Of a stretch of 64,000 nt of DNA, positions 11,030 through 22,725 are shown piece after piece (position 1 is the stretch's first letter; the number at the start of each line of letters is the position of its first letter). The DNA is taken from NCBI GenBank assembly GCA_036936605.1, contig JAUPFV010000005.1, forward strand, positions 158,659,195 through 158,723,194, given 5' to 3'. A program made the position numbers and the translations under genes. The notes below the pieces were generated by a model. The model had not been told where the DNA came from. It was given only the letters and a program-made list of their open reading frames with translations, and ran no database searches. This DNA is from Limnanthes douglasii subsp. nivea (taxonomy: Eukaryota; Streptophyta; Magnoliopsida; Brassicales; Limnanthaceae).

Positions 11030-13186
11030 ATATATAGTGTCGAGTCTAAGTGGCCATCAATGAGATATGATTTACTAAAAAATAAAATAAGAACCATAAT
11101 TTTTTGTTGGGAGTGTATGATTCAACAATAGTTTTAGATAAACTATTTTCTAGCTTATATTAGCTAAAACTTATCAATAACCATGTTATTGGATATTATT
11201 ACCCAAAATCAGCTTTGTTATTTCCTTTTACGATCAATGCGTAGTATACCATTTATTTCTAAGATACTGTTTTTCATCTGGAACTTGTAAAAAAAATTGG
11301 AATTGTTTTCGTCTATGATAAACACTTCGTTTAACGTAATTATATTATTTATGTTTGATTATGTTATGTCATGTTACGTTTAAGTTTTTCTAATGTTATG
11401 TTATGTTCAAGTAAGTAGATCAATTAATTTGTGTATGTTCTTATAGTACTAAATATATTGTTGCCATAATTTTATCATCCTTGAAACGCATACCATACAG
11501 ACGAAGTGAGTTGTTGGACACTTTTTACCACGGGATATTCAATAATTTTAGTTTCATTCAAATCATGTGACAAAAACAGTTTAGTGACCGATCTAATCGA
11601 TGATGTATGCAAGTTTGGTTAAATATAAATGTAACATATTATAATATGTTATTTTTTATGACCAACTTAATTATGTTTTATTTGAATATGTTATTTTATT
11701 TTGTGTGATATAATTATGAAAGTTTAACTATGTTATTTTCTTTTTCAAATTTAATTTTGTAATGTTTGATTATGTTTTTTTCTCTAACGAATTTAATTAA
11801 TTAAACAATATTGTATATTATCTTGATGAGATATTTAGTAATATATTATTTTACTTGCATAATTTCCTGTGACATCCTTATCCTATACATGTCGACATTT
11901 GGTTAGCCTTCGTGGATTATGCTATCATAGTTGATACATGCCAAATGTTGATTAGCCTCCGTATATTATGCTATATATTATTTATAATATATAAATAGAG
12001 CCATCAGTCTTCATGTAAATCAAACCTTAACATTGAACTAAAAAAACAATTACAAAGATAATTATTTGACAAAAGTCTCTAAAAAAGTAGAGAAAATAAT
12101 GCTTTGCAAATTGGGCACAAAATATTGGATTGTATTGGCATGCAAGATGTATTATCTCTACGACATACATCATGTCCACCCACCACAAGCGTTAAAAGAT
12201 TATAATGAATTCAAAGCTAGATGTGAACATTTAAGGACCCTATGAACACACCTAGTTTTCAACCTTCACTATTAGGAACACCAAACTGTGTTTAAATTGT
12301 TTAAGGGCAAGGTCACCGATAGTTTAATCAAATAATGTATGAACTTTGTGCATGTCCAAATAACAACCAAAAGAGAGGAAGTTATGTATACGGATCAATT
12401 GATGGAAGCAAGTGACAATGAAGATATGAGGGCATGAAAATAGAAATGGCGACATACAAATAATTTTTTCACGAGTAAGATTGTTTAGTTTGCAGTTAGC
12501 TTAATTATTGTTGCATTGTATTTATTCCCAATTTCTATCATCATATTGTTATCGTTTAACATTTATAAATTATCGTTGTAATCCTTACTTATCGTAATCA
12601 TATTCCATTTTGGTATGCATATTTTGTAGTATTTTTGGGACATAAGCATGCACTATTTAGTTGAAAACGACATGTCATTTAGGATTCATTGAGGTAGAGA
12701 AAATATATGCTTCTGTCTTAAAAATAAGGCATATTTATTTTCCTTTATTTGTGATGCGTAGATGAATGATATCCTGGTTTTTGCCATGTCTCGGCGAAAC
12801 TATGATTAAAAATCATGCGTAAACATTATACTTTCGCCAGGTCCCTAGTGATTTTTGTATCGGTTTTCGCTAGATTTGGGCAAAACCATGTCACTGTCTA
12901 ACTTTCCTTTGCATAACGTTTTGTCCATTTTCGATTGGATATAATGATTCATGTATATTTGATCACTCAAGTATAATGAAACTAAATATGCCAACACATG
13001 TATATTGATAAATTATGATATTATTCATGAGGTACTTAAATGGGTGACTTCCTAAGAGGTACATCAAATATTTCAAAATTCATGTTAGATACAAAACACT
13101 TTCATAATTTCAATAAGTGTATAAATTTTTTGACATTAAAATTAAACCCTCAAATCAAACAATATTTCTAATAGCCTCACTATTTT
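11030..13186. other. AT-rich intergenic stretch, nothing recognised
   Basis: No convincing coding region, RNA gene or known element was found on either strand. Short open frames here are not supported by motifs. Confidence 0.5.
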
Positions 13187-13699
13187 AAAAACCACCACCA
13201 ACACCACGGCGGCTGCCACGACCACCACAACCACCACCACGACCACCACAACCACGACTACCACCACCACAGTCACCACCACCACGACCACTACGACCAC
13301 TACCACGTCCACGACCACAACAACCACCACAGCCACGACCACCACGACCACCACGACAACCACCACCACCACCATCGTCGCCCCACCACCACACCACGAC
13401 AACCATCCCCGCCACGGCCACCACCACCACCACGACCGCCACCACCATGGCTGCCACGACCAACGCCACCACAGTCACCACCGCCACATCCACTACCACG
13501 ACCACCACCACACCACGACGACGACCACCACCACCACCATACCACGACCGCCACCACCATCACCACCACTGCCACAACCACCACCTTTACGGTTTCCACG
13601 ACCACCACCACCACGACCACCACCACCAAGGTCGCCACAACCACCACCACCACGACCGCCACGACGACCACCACCACGGCTGTCACCACCACCACCACC
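13187..13699. repeat. Imperfect CCA/CGA trinucleotide-type array
   Basis: About 510 bp made of CCACCA, CCACGA and CCACAA words; the plus strand is almost free of T and rich in C and A. It forms a GC-rich island in AT-rich DNA. Long open frames (Val/Gly-rich on minus, Thr/His/Pro-rich on plus) are by-products of the repeat. Regular CG and GCC interruptions suggest an old, mutated microsatellite. Confidence 0.92.
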
Positions 13700-13789
13700 A
13701 ATTATATTATTCATTTTTTATATAATAATTTCTTTTATTTGTTAATATTAACAAAAATAAATCTTGTTATTCATTTAAAAGTAAAAAAA

Positions 13790-14074
13790 AGTAATCATCT
13801 TACTCATATCAGAAATATTTGTAATAAGACTGTTACTTTATTAAGAAAAATAGTAATATGACTGTTAGTCTATTAGGATTAATAGTAATATGACTATTAG
13901 TCTATTAGGAATAAAAGTAATAGGACTATTACTCTATTAGGAATAACATAAATAAAACTATTATTCTATTAGAAATAATTGTAATAGGACTGTTACTCTA
14001 TCATGAATAACAGTAATAAGACGATTACTTTCTTAAGAATAACACTAATATGACTTTTACTCATATAACAAAAA
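13790..14074. repeat. 32-bp tandem repeat, about nine copies
   Basis: The unit resembles agtaatatgactattagtc plus tattaggaataa. Copies are 31-33 bp and imperfect, lying about 90 bp right of the CCA array. Confidence 0.85.
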
Positions 14075-15132
14075 TAGTAATCTTCAATGAAATTTTCCCG
14101 AAACAATTTAATAAAAATAAAAACGGTCGAAACCACAACAACCGAATAACTATATTCACAAATACAAATCTTTAAAAAAATCAAACTATAAAATATTTCC
14201 CCAACATATAAAACAAAAAATATGGTTATTGGCTTGTGTTATAAGAAATTAACTATTTCTTTCATTAATTGACTTCGTGAATAAAAAACATATTTTAATA
14301 GATAATCAATCAAGCAAGCACTGCTTATATGTTTGAGTCCTCATCCGCTTTGAAGTGTTCATTATATTGCAAAGAGCATATTGCTTAGTAGTTCTGTAAA
14401 ATCCATGATCTATTATAGGGACATTGCTCACTTGTTTCCGTAAAACTAAACTTGTCTGGACATGCCAAAATTCATAGAATTGAAAGAAGAAAAATATTCA
14501 TTTAGAATTGAAAGAAAAAAAACTTGTTTGTACATGTCTATACTTGAAAAAGAGAGATTTTCCTCATTTAAAACGTATACAGTCTGTGGATTGGTTTTTT
14601 TTTTTTGTTTGCTTTATTTTCTTGGGCTTAAGCTTTAGTTAATCCATATTTTTTTCTCAACTGATAAAATTTTATGTACATAACTTTAGGTTTGCTGGAT
14701 TTTATAAACGTTGAAAATAATCATAATATCCACAACATTAATAAACAAATAGAGCATCAATCAGATGGGTTATTATGTAGACAAATGCAAAAATAAATCA
14801 TAAATGCAGTTGTCAACCGTGCTTTGTGATGTTCTAAGTTTGTATATCACAAAAATAACGTATACAAATTATATAATAAAATTGTAAATGTTTCAAATTC
14901 AAGTGTGTTATTACATAAAATTTAATTTTAATTTTAATTTCCAATTGCATACATTAACAGAGTAATTAAAATCGATAATCTAACCCTAATCTAAGAAAAA
15001 CAAAGAGTAAACATAACGATAACTATAAAAAATGGGATTTAGTCGCAAAACAATTAGGCAACTGCAATGAAACCCTAACAACAAACAACTATCCCATTAA
15101 ATCAACTTCATTTTCCTTCACAAACATTGAAC
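14075..15132. other. AT-rich intergenic stretch, nothing recognised
   Basis: No motif-supported gene or repeat was seen here. Confidence 0.45.
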
Positions 15133-15549
15133 TTAAGAGCTAGTAAACTTTGTAACTGCCTTGGTACCTTCAGATACAACGTGTTTGGAGAGTTCACCGG
15201 GAAGTACAAGCCTTACAGCGGTCTGAAACTCGCGAGAAGTGATGGTCGACTTCTTGTTGTATCTTGCGAGGTTTGTAGATTCACTGGCAAGCTTTTCAAA
15301 AATGTCGTTGATTAAGTTGTTCATAATCCCCATTGTCTTGTTCAAGATCCCGATATCAGGATGAACTTGTTTCAGAACTTTGAAGATGTAGATTTTGTAT
15401 ATCTTTACGCTCTTCTTTGATCTCTTTTTCTTCTTTTCGAAGTTTTCCTTGGGTAATTTCTTTCCGGTGTCGGTGATTTTCTCAGCAATCGGAGCCTTTT
15501 TGTTCTCAACACGTTTCTTCTCCGCCAGTTTATTATATGCTACTTTTTC
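15133..15549 (-). pseudogene. Histone H2B-like sequence without start codon
   Basis: An open frame of 138 codons ends in the canonical plant H2B tail ([14 protein letters not shown], stop at 15133-15135). The histone fold is well kept: [54 protein letters not shown]. The N-terminal tail is Lys-rich. A TAG at 15550-15552 closes the frame upstream, and the only in-frame ATGs lie inside the fold (about 15330). H2B would pair with H2A in nucleosomes. Changes such as LNKTMG for the usual SSKAMG, and the missing ATG, favour a pseudogene or a divergent copy with a lost start. Plant H2B genes are intronless, so lack of introns does not prove retroposition. Confidence 0.85.
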
Positions 15550-15552
15550 CTA

Positions 15553-16544
15553 TGGATGGTAACGTTTCCGATTGTAGGACGAGTGACATTGGATAATAGA
15601 GGCGGATCGTCCTTGTTAATGTTATCGTTAAGAAAGACATTATCTTAATATTTATTTAATTAAGTTTAATAATGAAGTGTGTAAATTATATTATGATTGT
15701 CATTGAAGAATCATTCGTTTGACTAAAATATTAGTTCTCTTAAAAAATCAATATTTTAATGTTGAATAAATCCTATTTAATGTAAGAAATTTTGTAAATT
15801 TTTGTTACCTCTGAGCGAAAAAATATCCAAAGATAATGCAACCAACTCATCTTTTTTATTTTAATAACCAATAATAACTTAAACAAAATTATCTTACATC
15901 ATTTGTTATTTATTTATTTCCAATAACCTACAACTGAGAATTGGAATTCCATATGATGATATGGAAGATTAAACTGGATTTTCTTTTGAATCACACAATT
16001 TCAATATTCTTATTGATTTTTTTACAATCTTGCATAAGCTGAAACTGGATTTTTCTGTTGCATCACAAAAAATCTTAAATTTCTTTTAAACTATTTATGA
16101 TTTTATAGACTTTAAAATTGAATATTTTATTGTATCATAAATATTTCATTTTACTTTTAAAATTCTTTATGGTGTTACATAAGTTGAAAATAAATTCTTA
16201 TGCTCCATCATAACTATTTTAGTGTTCTTATAGAACACTTTATAAAAATATATAACATAAATTTAGTATATCATATTTCATTTTCTTTATATTTGGGTCT
16301 ATGTATACTACAATACTAACTTTAGTTTGCATAATTTTTTGAGGATGTTGGATTTTGTTCTTCATGAACAACTACACTTGTTTATTCATAAGTGGGTATA
16401 TGAACATTGATTTATATAGGAATTTATCATTCTCATATTTAAAAGATTATCGATTATGAAATCATTTTGTATTCTTCCTCATAATCAATACTACTCACTC
16501 TCGAATTTAGAGGATTTATTGTTTATAATTAAAATTTAAGTTTT
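15553..16544. other. AT-rich stretch, nothing recognised
   Basis: No supported coding or repeat feature. Short runs such as cataaatattt recur but without a clear tandem period. Confidence 0.4.
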
Positions 16545-16736
16545 TGCTGGGATCAAGGTTAGTGTATGATATTGTCCGCTTTGGCACCCAAAGGCCCTCA
16601 CGGCTTTGCATTTGGTCCACTACCAAAAGGCTTCATACTAGTTGAGGTATATTCTTACTTATATACCACTAATCCTTCCCATGTATTACCGATGTGGGAT
16701 GTGGAACTTTGGTCGTTACCCTAACAAATCCTCCTC
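16545..16736 (-). repeat. 3' LTR of the TRIM-like element, internally deleted
   Basis: It shares about 170 bp with 17154-17384 (from tatgatattgtccgctttgg to taccctaaca) but lacks about 40 bp near its left end. Confidence 0.75.
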
Positions 16737-17033
16737 TCGAGCAAAGTATTACTTTAGCCTCCTCTCAATTGACATCCATCTGCTCACTCTAATCAGGTTG
16801 GGGCTGCCTGATCTCTAGAGCCTTTACAGCGGATCTATCTGATCTCGACCATCCTGCCTTGTTCCTTAGCACCACCGTCTTGATACACTCTAATCAAGCC
16901 ACACTGCTTGATGAGCAACGGGCACTCCAAACGAGGATCTCTCCAATCAATCCACACTGGTTGATGAGCGCACTCCAAACAAGGATCTATAGAGCAGAGA
17001 TCACCTTGATACATGGCTACTAATTCATCATGT

Positions 17034-17113
17034 TCGACTAATGAGAATTTCACCCACCACATCGCGTATTGTTTCGACTAATGAGAATTTCACCCACCAC
17101 ATCGCGTATTGTT
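17034..17113. repeat. 40-bp direct duplication inside the TRIM-like element
   Basis: Two exact tandem copies beginning tcgactaatgagaatttcac lie just inside the primer binding site. Confidence 0.9.
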
Positions 17114-17153
17114 TGGGCCTGGAGCTCTGATACCATATGTCTCTGATACCATA

Positions 17154-17384
17154 TGTTGGGAATATGTGGTCCACATATTCTATGTCCGTATATAAGTAAG
17201 AATAAGATGATCTTAACACTAGTATGATATTGTCCGCTTTGGCACCCAAAGGCCCTCACGACTTTGCATTTGGTCCACTACCAAAAGACCCCATACTAGT
17301 TGAGGTATATTCTTACTTATATACCACTAATCCTTCCTATGTATTACCGATGTGGGATGTGGAAATTTGGTCGCTACCCTAACA
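17154..17384 (-). repeat. 5' LTR of the TRIM-like element
   Basis: A 231-bp LTR with TG...CA ends. The primer binding site abuts its left end. Confidence 0.8.
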
Positions 17385-18487
17385 ATTTTAACTAAACAAA
17401 AAAGATCATGACATTTTTCACTAGACTACCATATTAACCTTAGTGGTAACCATTAATATCAAATATGTCAAACACAATTCTTTTACCAAAGAGATATACC
17501 ATACTTCAGTCTTAAAAACATGATACTTCTTATTGGCTCATAACAAGACCAAATATGGTCATAATATAGCCAAAATATATTTATGAATAATATATGTTAT
17601 CTTGATCATCCCTATACATAAACGATTTACACATATATTTATGAATTTATTTTATGACTTCAACTGCTTTGTATTTTTTAATTATTCTTATAGTCTAATT
17701 TCATGTGTCTAACATATGTATGAACAATAAGAAGACCAAAGGGAATATATAGTACCTAAAAAGACTAGCTTGTAAATCTCATCTTAAGATATTCGACATA
17801 AACACACGTGATAGAATTATACTAAATTGTCTTATAATCTCAATTTCATTTACCTACAGTACATAAATATGTATAACATTATTACAAAATATAGTTATTG
17901 TACTGTATATAACTTATGCAATCTATAACTTCTCTATTTTATGACTCACTATGTTTCTATATATGTTTTATCATGACATGATTTTTGATAATTCAATGTA
18001 TCTTTATAATGATGAAGATCAAACCAAATGTGTGAAAACAACTTTATTGGTCGATGAAAGTTTGAAAACTCTCACAGCCTTTCTATATTTATCCCGGATC
18101 ATTTTGAAGAGATTCAACATTGATGCTAAATTATGCATAACCTATTTATGATATCAAACTTAGTGCAACTAAAGTTTCCTTCTCACTTGCTTACATATTC
18201 TTTTGAGAATTTCACTGTGTTGTATTTTTGTGTGGTCAAAGCTGAATAATTTCCGCTAATTATTCTTTAAACATGAAATTATTACTATAATCATAACTGA
18301 ACTAAAATTGTAAAATTTAAAATGTGTAGTTATTATTGATGATCTTACTCAAAAGTGATTAAAAACTTAAAATCTGAAATTTGACCATGTAAGTAGACTT
18401 ATAATTTATTTTTATCATAAATCTCTCCATTATATTTGTATGAAATCTATCGTTAACACTTTCCATCTGTAACATTTTTATTTTTAA
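17385..18487. other. AT-rich stretch, nothing recognised
   Basis: No motif-supported gene on either strand. Confidence 0.45.
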
Positions 18488-18617
18488 CATCTATCATAAA
18501 TGGTCTCGTTTCTCATCTATCATTAATGGTCTCGTTTCTAATCTATCATAATTGGCATCATTTCACATCTATCATAATTAGTCTGGTTTAACATCTATCA
18601 AAAAGCCATCATCTACC
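18488..18617. repeat. 26-bp minisatellite, five copies
   Basis: The unit is catctatcataaatggtct plus cgtttct-like sequence, period exactly 26 bp. It shares its period and both ends of its unit with the inverted array at 58591-58797. Confidence 0.85.
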
Positions 18618-19439
18618 AGACACATCATTTTTGGTTTCGCAAATAACAAACGTGCAAAAGCAAAACGCTCAAACCTCGTCCATTTAACAAATCAGAACAA
18701 GTTTCATTACATCAGTTAATGGTTATATATCATTTATACCAAACAAAAATATAATACAATGAATATCCGACAATGATAGATACCAAACACAAATTTATAC
18801 AACTTTTGGTACAACTAAAAGATAACAGAATAAAACTGACTTTTTAGATCTAGCAGGCTAAAAACTAATAAAAAAGCGCATATCAAACCTATAAACATAA
18901 CAAAGTGAAAATAACTTGTCTAAGATGTCATGTTTAACATTTCAAAAGATGAACACAAAACTTTTGCAGACCTTGCAGAACATTTTTATGGAAAAATTAT
19001 AAAGCAATTCATATTGAAATATTTATAGAGGCTTCACATCTGCCCTATTACCATTAAGGGACCAATAATGCTTTACCGGATGACAAACTGCATGTCGTTC
19101 TTTTTTTTTAAAAAATTGATTCTACAGAATTTGATCTTTTGACAGAAAAACTTCCATCTATCCCTGCTGAGAGCTTAGGGACAAGGAAACTGGCCATCGC
19201 ACCAAAGGCACTAGCAAAAATAAGGGCAGTAAACAACAGTTATCTCAGGTTCAAGGTCAGTTTGTCCAAAGACAACCTGCAGACAGACGGTTAATTGATC
19301 AAGAAGTTGGTAAACTTAACACAAACAGTGATTTAAAAGAAAAGTTAAGAGGTTTGTGGGATACCTATATATGGTTAACTGTCTTTATGATATTATAATT
19401 ATCCCCCAGATGTATAAGGTTGCATTGCCCGGAAAGTAC
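18618..19439. other. Unassigned stretch
   Basis: A plus-strand segment near 19150-19370 (DKETGHRTKGTSKNKGSKQQ and onward) is open for about 70 codons but matches nothing I recognise. It could be part of the decayed copia sequence next to it. Confidence 0.35.
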
Positions 19440-20240
19440 CAACGCTCGTGAAATTTCCTTACCATGTCGACATCATATTTCTTTATTTGTTCCTCCAACC
19501 CAATTGGAAACCTTTTGCTCAATTTATTCTTAGAATACAGATGTGGGAGTATCTTTGCTTATCATATAAGCCCGATGTTTCTCACAATCCTTCTTTAGAT
19601 GTCCTTTCTCTTTGCAGAAAAAGCATTGACCTACGGTTGATTCCTCAGGCTTTTTCTTCTTTACTGGACCTTGACCTGGTCATTTGCCATATGCGTTCCG
19701 CTTATGTCCTGCCTTATTTGCTGATGTAATCACATTAGCCTCATGCGTTGTGCCTTTAAGTCTTTCCTCCTCCTGTGCAGCGTGGAAAATCAACTCATTA
19801 ATATTTTATTTTTCTCGCATGCAGTTATATGTGGACTGGAAATACTTAAACCGATATGGAAGCGAATGAAATGTGAATTCAACTATGCATTCCTCAGGTA
19901 AGTTTAAACCGATTATCTTTAACTTTTGGCCAATCATCGACATTCCCAGAATGTGCTCCTGGATTTTACATTTTCCATTATACTTTTTGGTAGCTAGCTC
20001 GATAAGCAAACGCTGCATCTCTACCTTCTCATTTTTGGCAAAGGCTTTCTCAATCTCCGTGAGAAAGACCAAGGTAGTGGTAACACCTTTAGGGACAGCC
20101 CCACACAATGCTACTGGTATTCCTTGCAACAAGAGCGCCATGCATAACTTATTTGACCTCTACCATTTTTCATCAAACTTAGTTTCATCCGGTGTACTTT
20201 CCGGACTAAGGGGGGATGGTTTGGGAGTTGACAATTCATA
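19440..20240 (-). pseudogene. Ty1/copia gag fragment
   Basis: The minus strand encodes a UBN2/gag-polypeptide-of-copia pattern: FDEKW, GIPVALCGAVPKGVTTT, LIELATKKYNGKCKIQEHIL, then LGLNLPEE-like and EFTFHSLPYRFKYFQSTYN. After stops and shifts comes an intact CCHC zinc knuckle, CFFCKERGHLKKDC-like, near 19600. Protease and pol are absent. It would be the capsid part of a copia element. It may belong with the LTR at 24574-25272, same orientation, but 4 kb of foreign sequence lies between. Confidence 0.8.
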
Positions 20241-21022
20241 GTCATAATCATGTATAGATAAAAACAGCAAAATTTCTTCCTTCTACAATTGGAAGTCTGA
20301 ACAGTCCAACATGGGTGGACGATTCTCTAATAAATTGTAACCAATGGATACTATAATAAGAGCAAACAACACAAAGTACATTTAGCATCTTGACATATAA
20401 CTGAAAACATATGCATGAACATGGAAAATACATGTAAAACATAAAATTCATTGATAATAGATACTGGAGGGCAGATCATACTAACATGTAATTCTATAAG
20501 TTTGAGAAAAAAAATAGCATGATCATTATTTTAATTTTTAAAGTACCAATGAGACCTTCCGGAGGGCCGATGTCATTTACTTAAAATTAAAATCAACAAA
20601 AGGACCATTTTCAGTAATTTTCTCGTGTTCATTATTAATTTAAACCGAAACGTGAACCTTCTGAAGGGCCGGTAATAATTTAAATTATTTCTGAATGTTT
20701 CGAAGCTTAAGATCCATAAGAAAATTAATTTTAACCTTCCGGAGGGCCGATTAAATTAATTTCTTAGTTTCACCTACTCATCTACGAAACCTTAGTCATG
20801 CATCGTCATTTAATCATTCATGCACATACAATTTACTTCGCAAATAAACATACAACTAAACACATTATAGTTATGATCTAATCTACTTCAGATATTCTAA
20901 ATTAATAATACAATTAATTCAAAAATTAAAAATTAAAAATTATTATTTATTTATTTATTTTATTTTTATTTTGACCTCCCGCAATTCTGCACCTGCAACA
21001 CCTATTGCTGCAAATTATAGTA
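20241..21022. repeat. Non-coding stretch with three CCTTCCGGAGGGCCGA-type motifs
   Basis: Motifs near 20557, 20657 and 20733 read ccttccggagggccga, ccttctgaagggccgg and ccttccggagggccga, each followed by a short AT-rich segment. The GC-rich cores contrast with the AT-rich surroundings. No gene is seen. Confidence 0.5.
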
Positions 21023-21180
21023 GTGCTGCAGGTCCTGGGTGGGCCCAGCCTACAGCATCTACTACTGCAAATTTATTTGCATCAGTGTTGCAGGTCCTGG
21101 GCGGGCCTAGCCTGCAGAGTGCTGCTGCAATTTGCAGTTGCTGCAGGTCCTGGGTGTGTCCAGCCTGCAGCAATGTTGTT
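21023..21180. repeat. Three copies of a GC-rich dyad repeat
   Basis: Copies near 21023, 21087 and 21137 share tgctgcaggtcctgggtggg followed by cccagcctgcagc, an imperfect inverted repeat. The open frames across it (Ala/Gly/Ser-rich) are not supported as a gene. Confidence 0.7.
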
Positions 21181-22140
21181 GCTACTGTTGGTTTTGGGCG
21201 TGTTTACCACGATTTTGCTGTAGCACACAAGTTGTTGCTGCAACAATCCTTCTTCTTTTTTGCGAATCCTCGCAGGTTACGGTGATCATCACAGCGTCCG
21301 CAATTCGATGGTCATGATAAGAACCGTTGGACAGATTTCGTTCCGCGTTAACATCAGGGGTTAAGCCGTCGATGAGCCATTGTCCCAATTGTTTAAATTT
21401 TATTCGTTATATTAGGGTTGATTTGATGCTAATTTCGGGAGAAAACATTCCAGACATCAATAAACTCTAATTTAACCGGAAAAAAATCCCCAAACTATCA
21501 AAATTGCAATTTATTCATAATAAAACATGCTTTTTTCTAAGCAAATGATACGTATATTACTAAATTGAGAGTTTTACAAATTCGATTCTCAAATTGAGAA
21601 TTTGGAGAAAAAGAAGGACTAAAGTATAAATCCAAAAAACTTAACCAATTCCCAAATCGGATTAACCCTAAACTACGATTTCGCCACAGAAGGTAAAGCA
21701 GCCCCTTCAATCAGAAAAACCATGGCCAAAAGCTTGATCAAAACCACAAATGAGGGAGCATTTAAAAGAAGGAACTTTATATAGCTTATAAATAAAACGG
21801 AGCAAGATCTCTCTAGAAAGATGGACGAGCATCATCGTCAGCGAACAGAAAGGCATCCAGATTTGGTAGCGGGTGGCGGTCAACGGGACATGGGTGTCAG
21901 TGGAGGGCGTGTTAGGGGCTTAGTTTGCCAAGAAGATGGGACTGATGGTGAAGATGAACCTCCATAGTGACAGAAAAGAGGTCAATTCGTATCATAGTGG
22001 TTGTTCCGAGAGTAGTGAAGTATTGGCAGAGCCTCTTGCTACGGTCCTGCCGTAGAATATAGTGAAGGATCCTAATCTTGGTAATGAAAAAGTGAATACG
22101 CAACTATAAAATCCACTATAAAAGCAGATTTGAGTTGTGA
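21181..22140. other. Unassigned stretch before the PEAMT exon
   Basis: No motif-supported gene. Two TATAAA-like words near 22104-22122 precede the next ATG and could be a promoter relic. Confidence 0.4.
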
Positions 22141-22269
22141 ATGGATAATGTAGGTGAAGAGCGTGAGATTCAGAAGAATTACTGGGTGGAGCATTCTGCA
22201 GATTTGACCATCGAGGCTATGATGCTCGATTCTAAAGCCTCTGATCTCGACAAAGAAGAGCGACCGGAA
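22141..22269 (+). pseudogene. PEAMT/NMT: Orphan first exon of phosphoethanolamine N-methyltransferase
   Basis: Forty-three codons from ATG read [20 protein letters not shown] and on through [20 protein letters not shown] to RPE. This is the very conserved N-terminus of plant phosphoethanolamine N-methyltransferase, which makes phosphocholine by three S-adenosylmethionine-dependent methylations. The exon ends at a good donor (GAA then GTGAGT at 22270). I found no later exon (for example the ELGAGIGR SAM-binding motif) before the LINE and copia fragments that follow, so this is a truncated or captured gene piece. Confidence 0.8.
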
Positions 22270-22725
22270 GTGAGTTTATAATTCGTCTACTCGATTGTTT
22301 GGTAAATAGTGGATTTTACTCCAATTCATTCCGACTTTGATTAACAGCAGGAAAGGCGGACGGCTTGGATTGGCTGACTGAGTTTGGAGGCAGAGCGATG
22401 AAGCTTCCTGACTTCGCTCGAGAGACATTGCGATGAGGCGTCTTGGTTTCGATCGATACATACTGACTTTGATCAATTATGTGTGCCTTCTGAATAGTTT
22501 ATGCATTGGGGATTATCTAGAATCTTGATGAAGATTGAAATTTCTAATTTTTCCTCATTTTTCATGAATCAGGAAAGACGGCAATAGCTCGATTTAGGCC
22601 AACAGCAAGGAGACTTCAAATCGACTGCAAATAGCCTTGGGTAAAATGGATGAACTGGTAAGATTACTTTAAACAGAGACCATTATGCTGACAATCTCTT
22701 GAGAATATCTGATTGATATAGTCAT
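22270..22725. other. Unassigned stretch after the PEAMT exon
   Basis: It may hold the start of the PEAMT first intron. No second exon is recognisable. Confidence 0.35.

Larger units (their letters stand above)
16545..17384 (-). mobile_element. TRIM-like miniature LTR retrotransposon
   Basis: An 840-bp element with terminal direct repeats: the right copy is 17154-17384 (231 bp, TGTTGGG...CCCTAACA) and the left copy 16545-16736 is shortened. Next to the right LTR the minus strand reads TGGTATCAGAG, the initiator-Met tRNA primer site, in two copies (17124-17135 and 17141-17151). Next to the left LTR the minus strand has a purine-rich GAGAGGAGGATT tract. The 417-bp interior codes for no protein. 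Flanks gtttt/atttt are a near target duplication. Size and structure fit terminal-repeat retrotransposons in miniature. Confidence 0.8.

Noticed and set aside
13142..13725. Long open frames across the CCA-rich array (Val/Gly-rich and His/Thr-rich)
   Set aside because: They are forced by the trinucleotide-type repeat, exist in several frames at once and have no domain or start context.
19448..19869. Plus-strand open frames over the copia gag fragment
   Set aside because: They are shadows of the minus-strand gag frame with its zinc knuckle.
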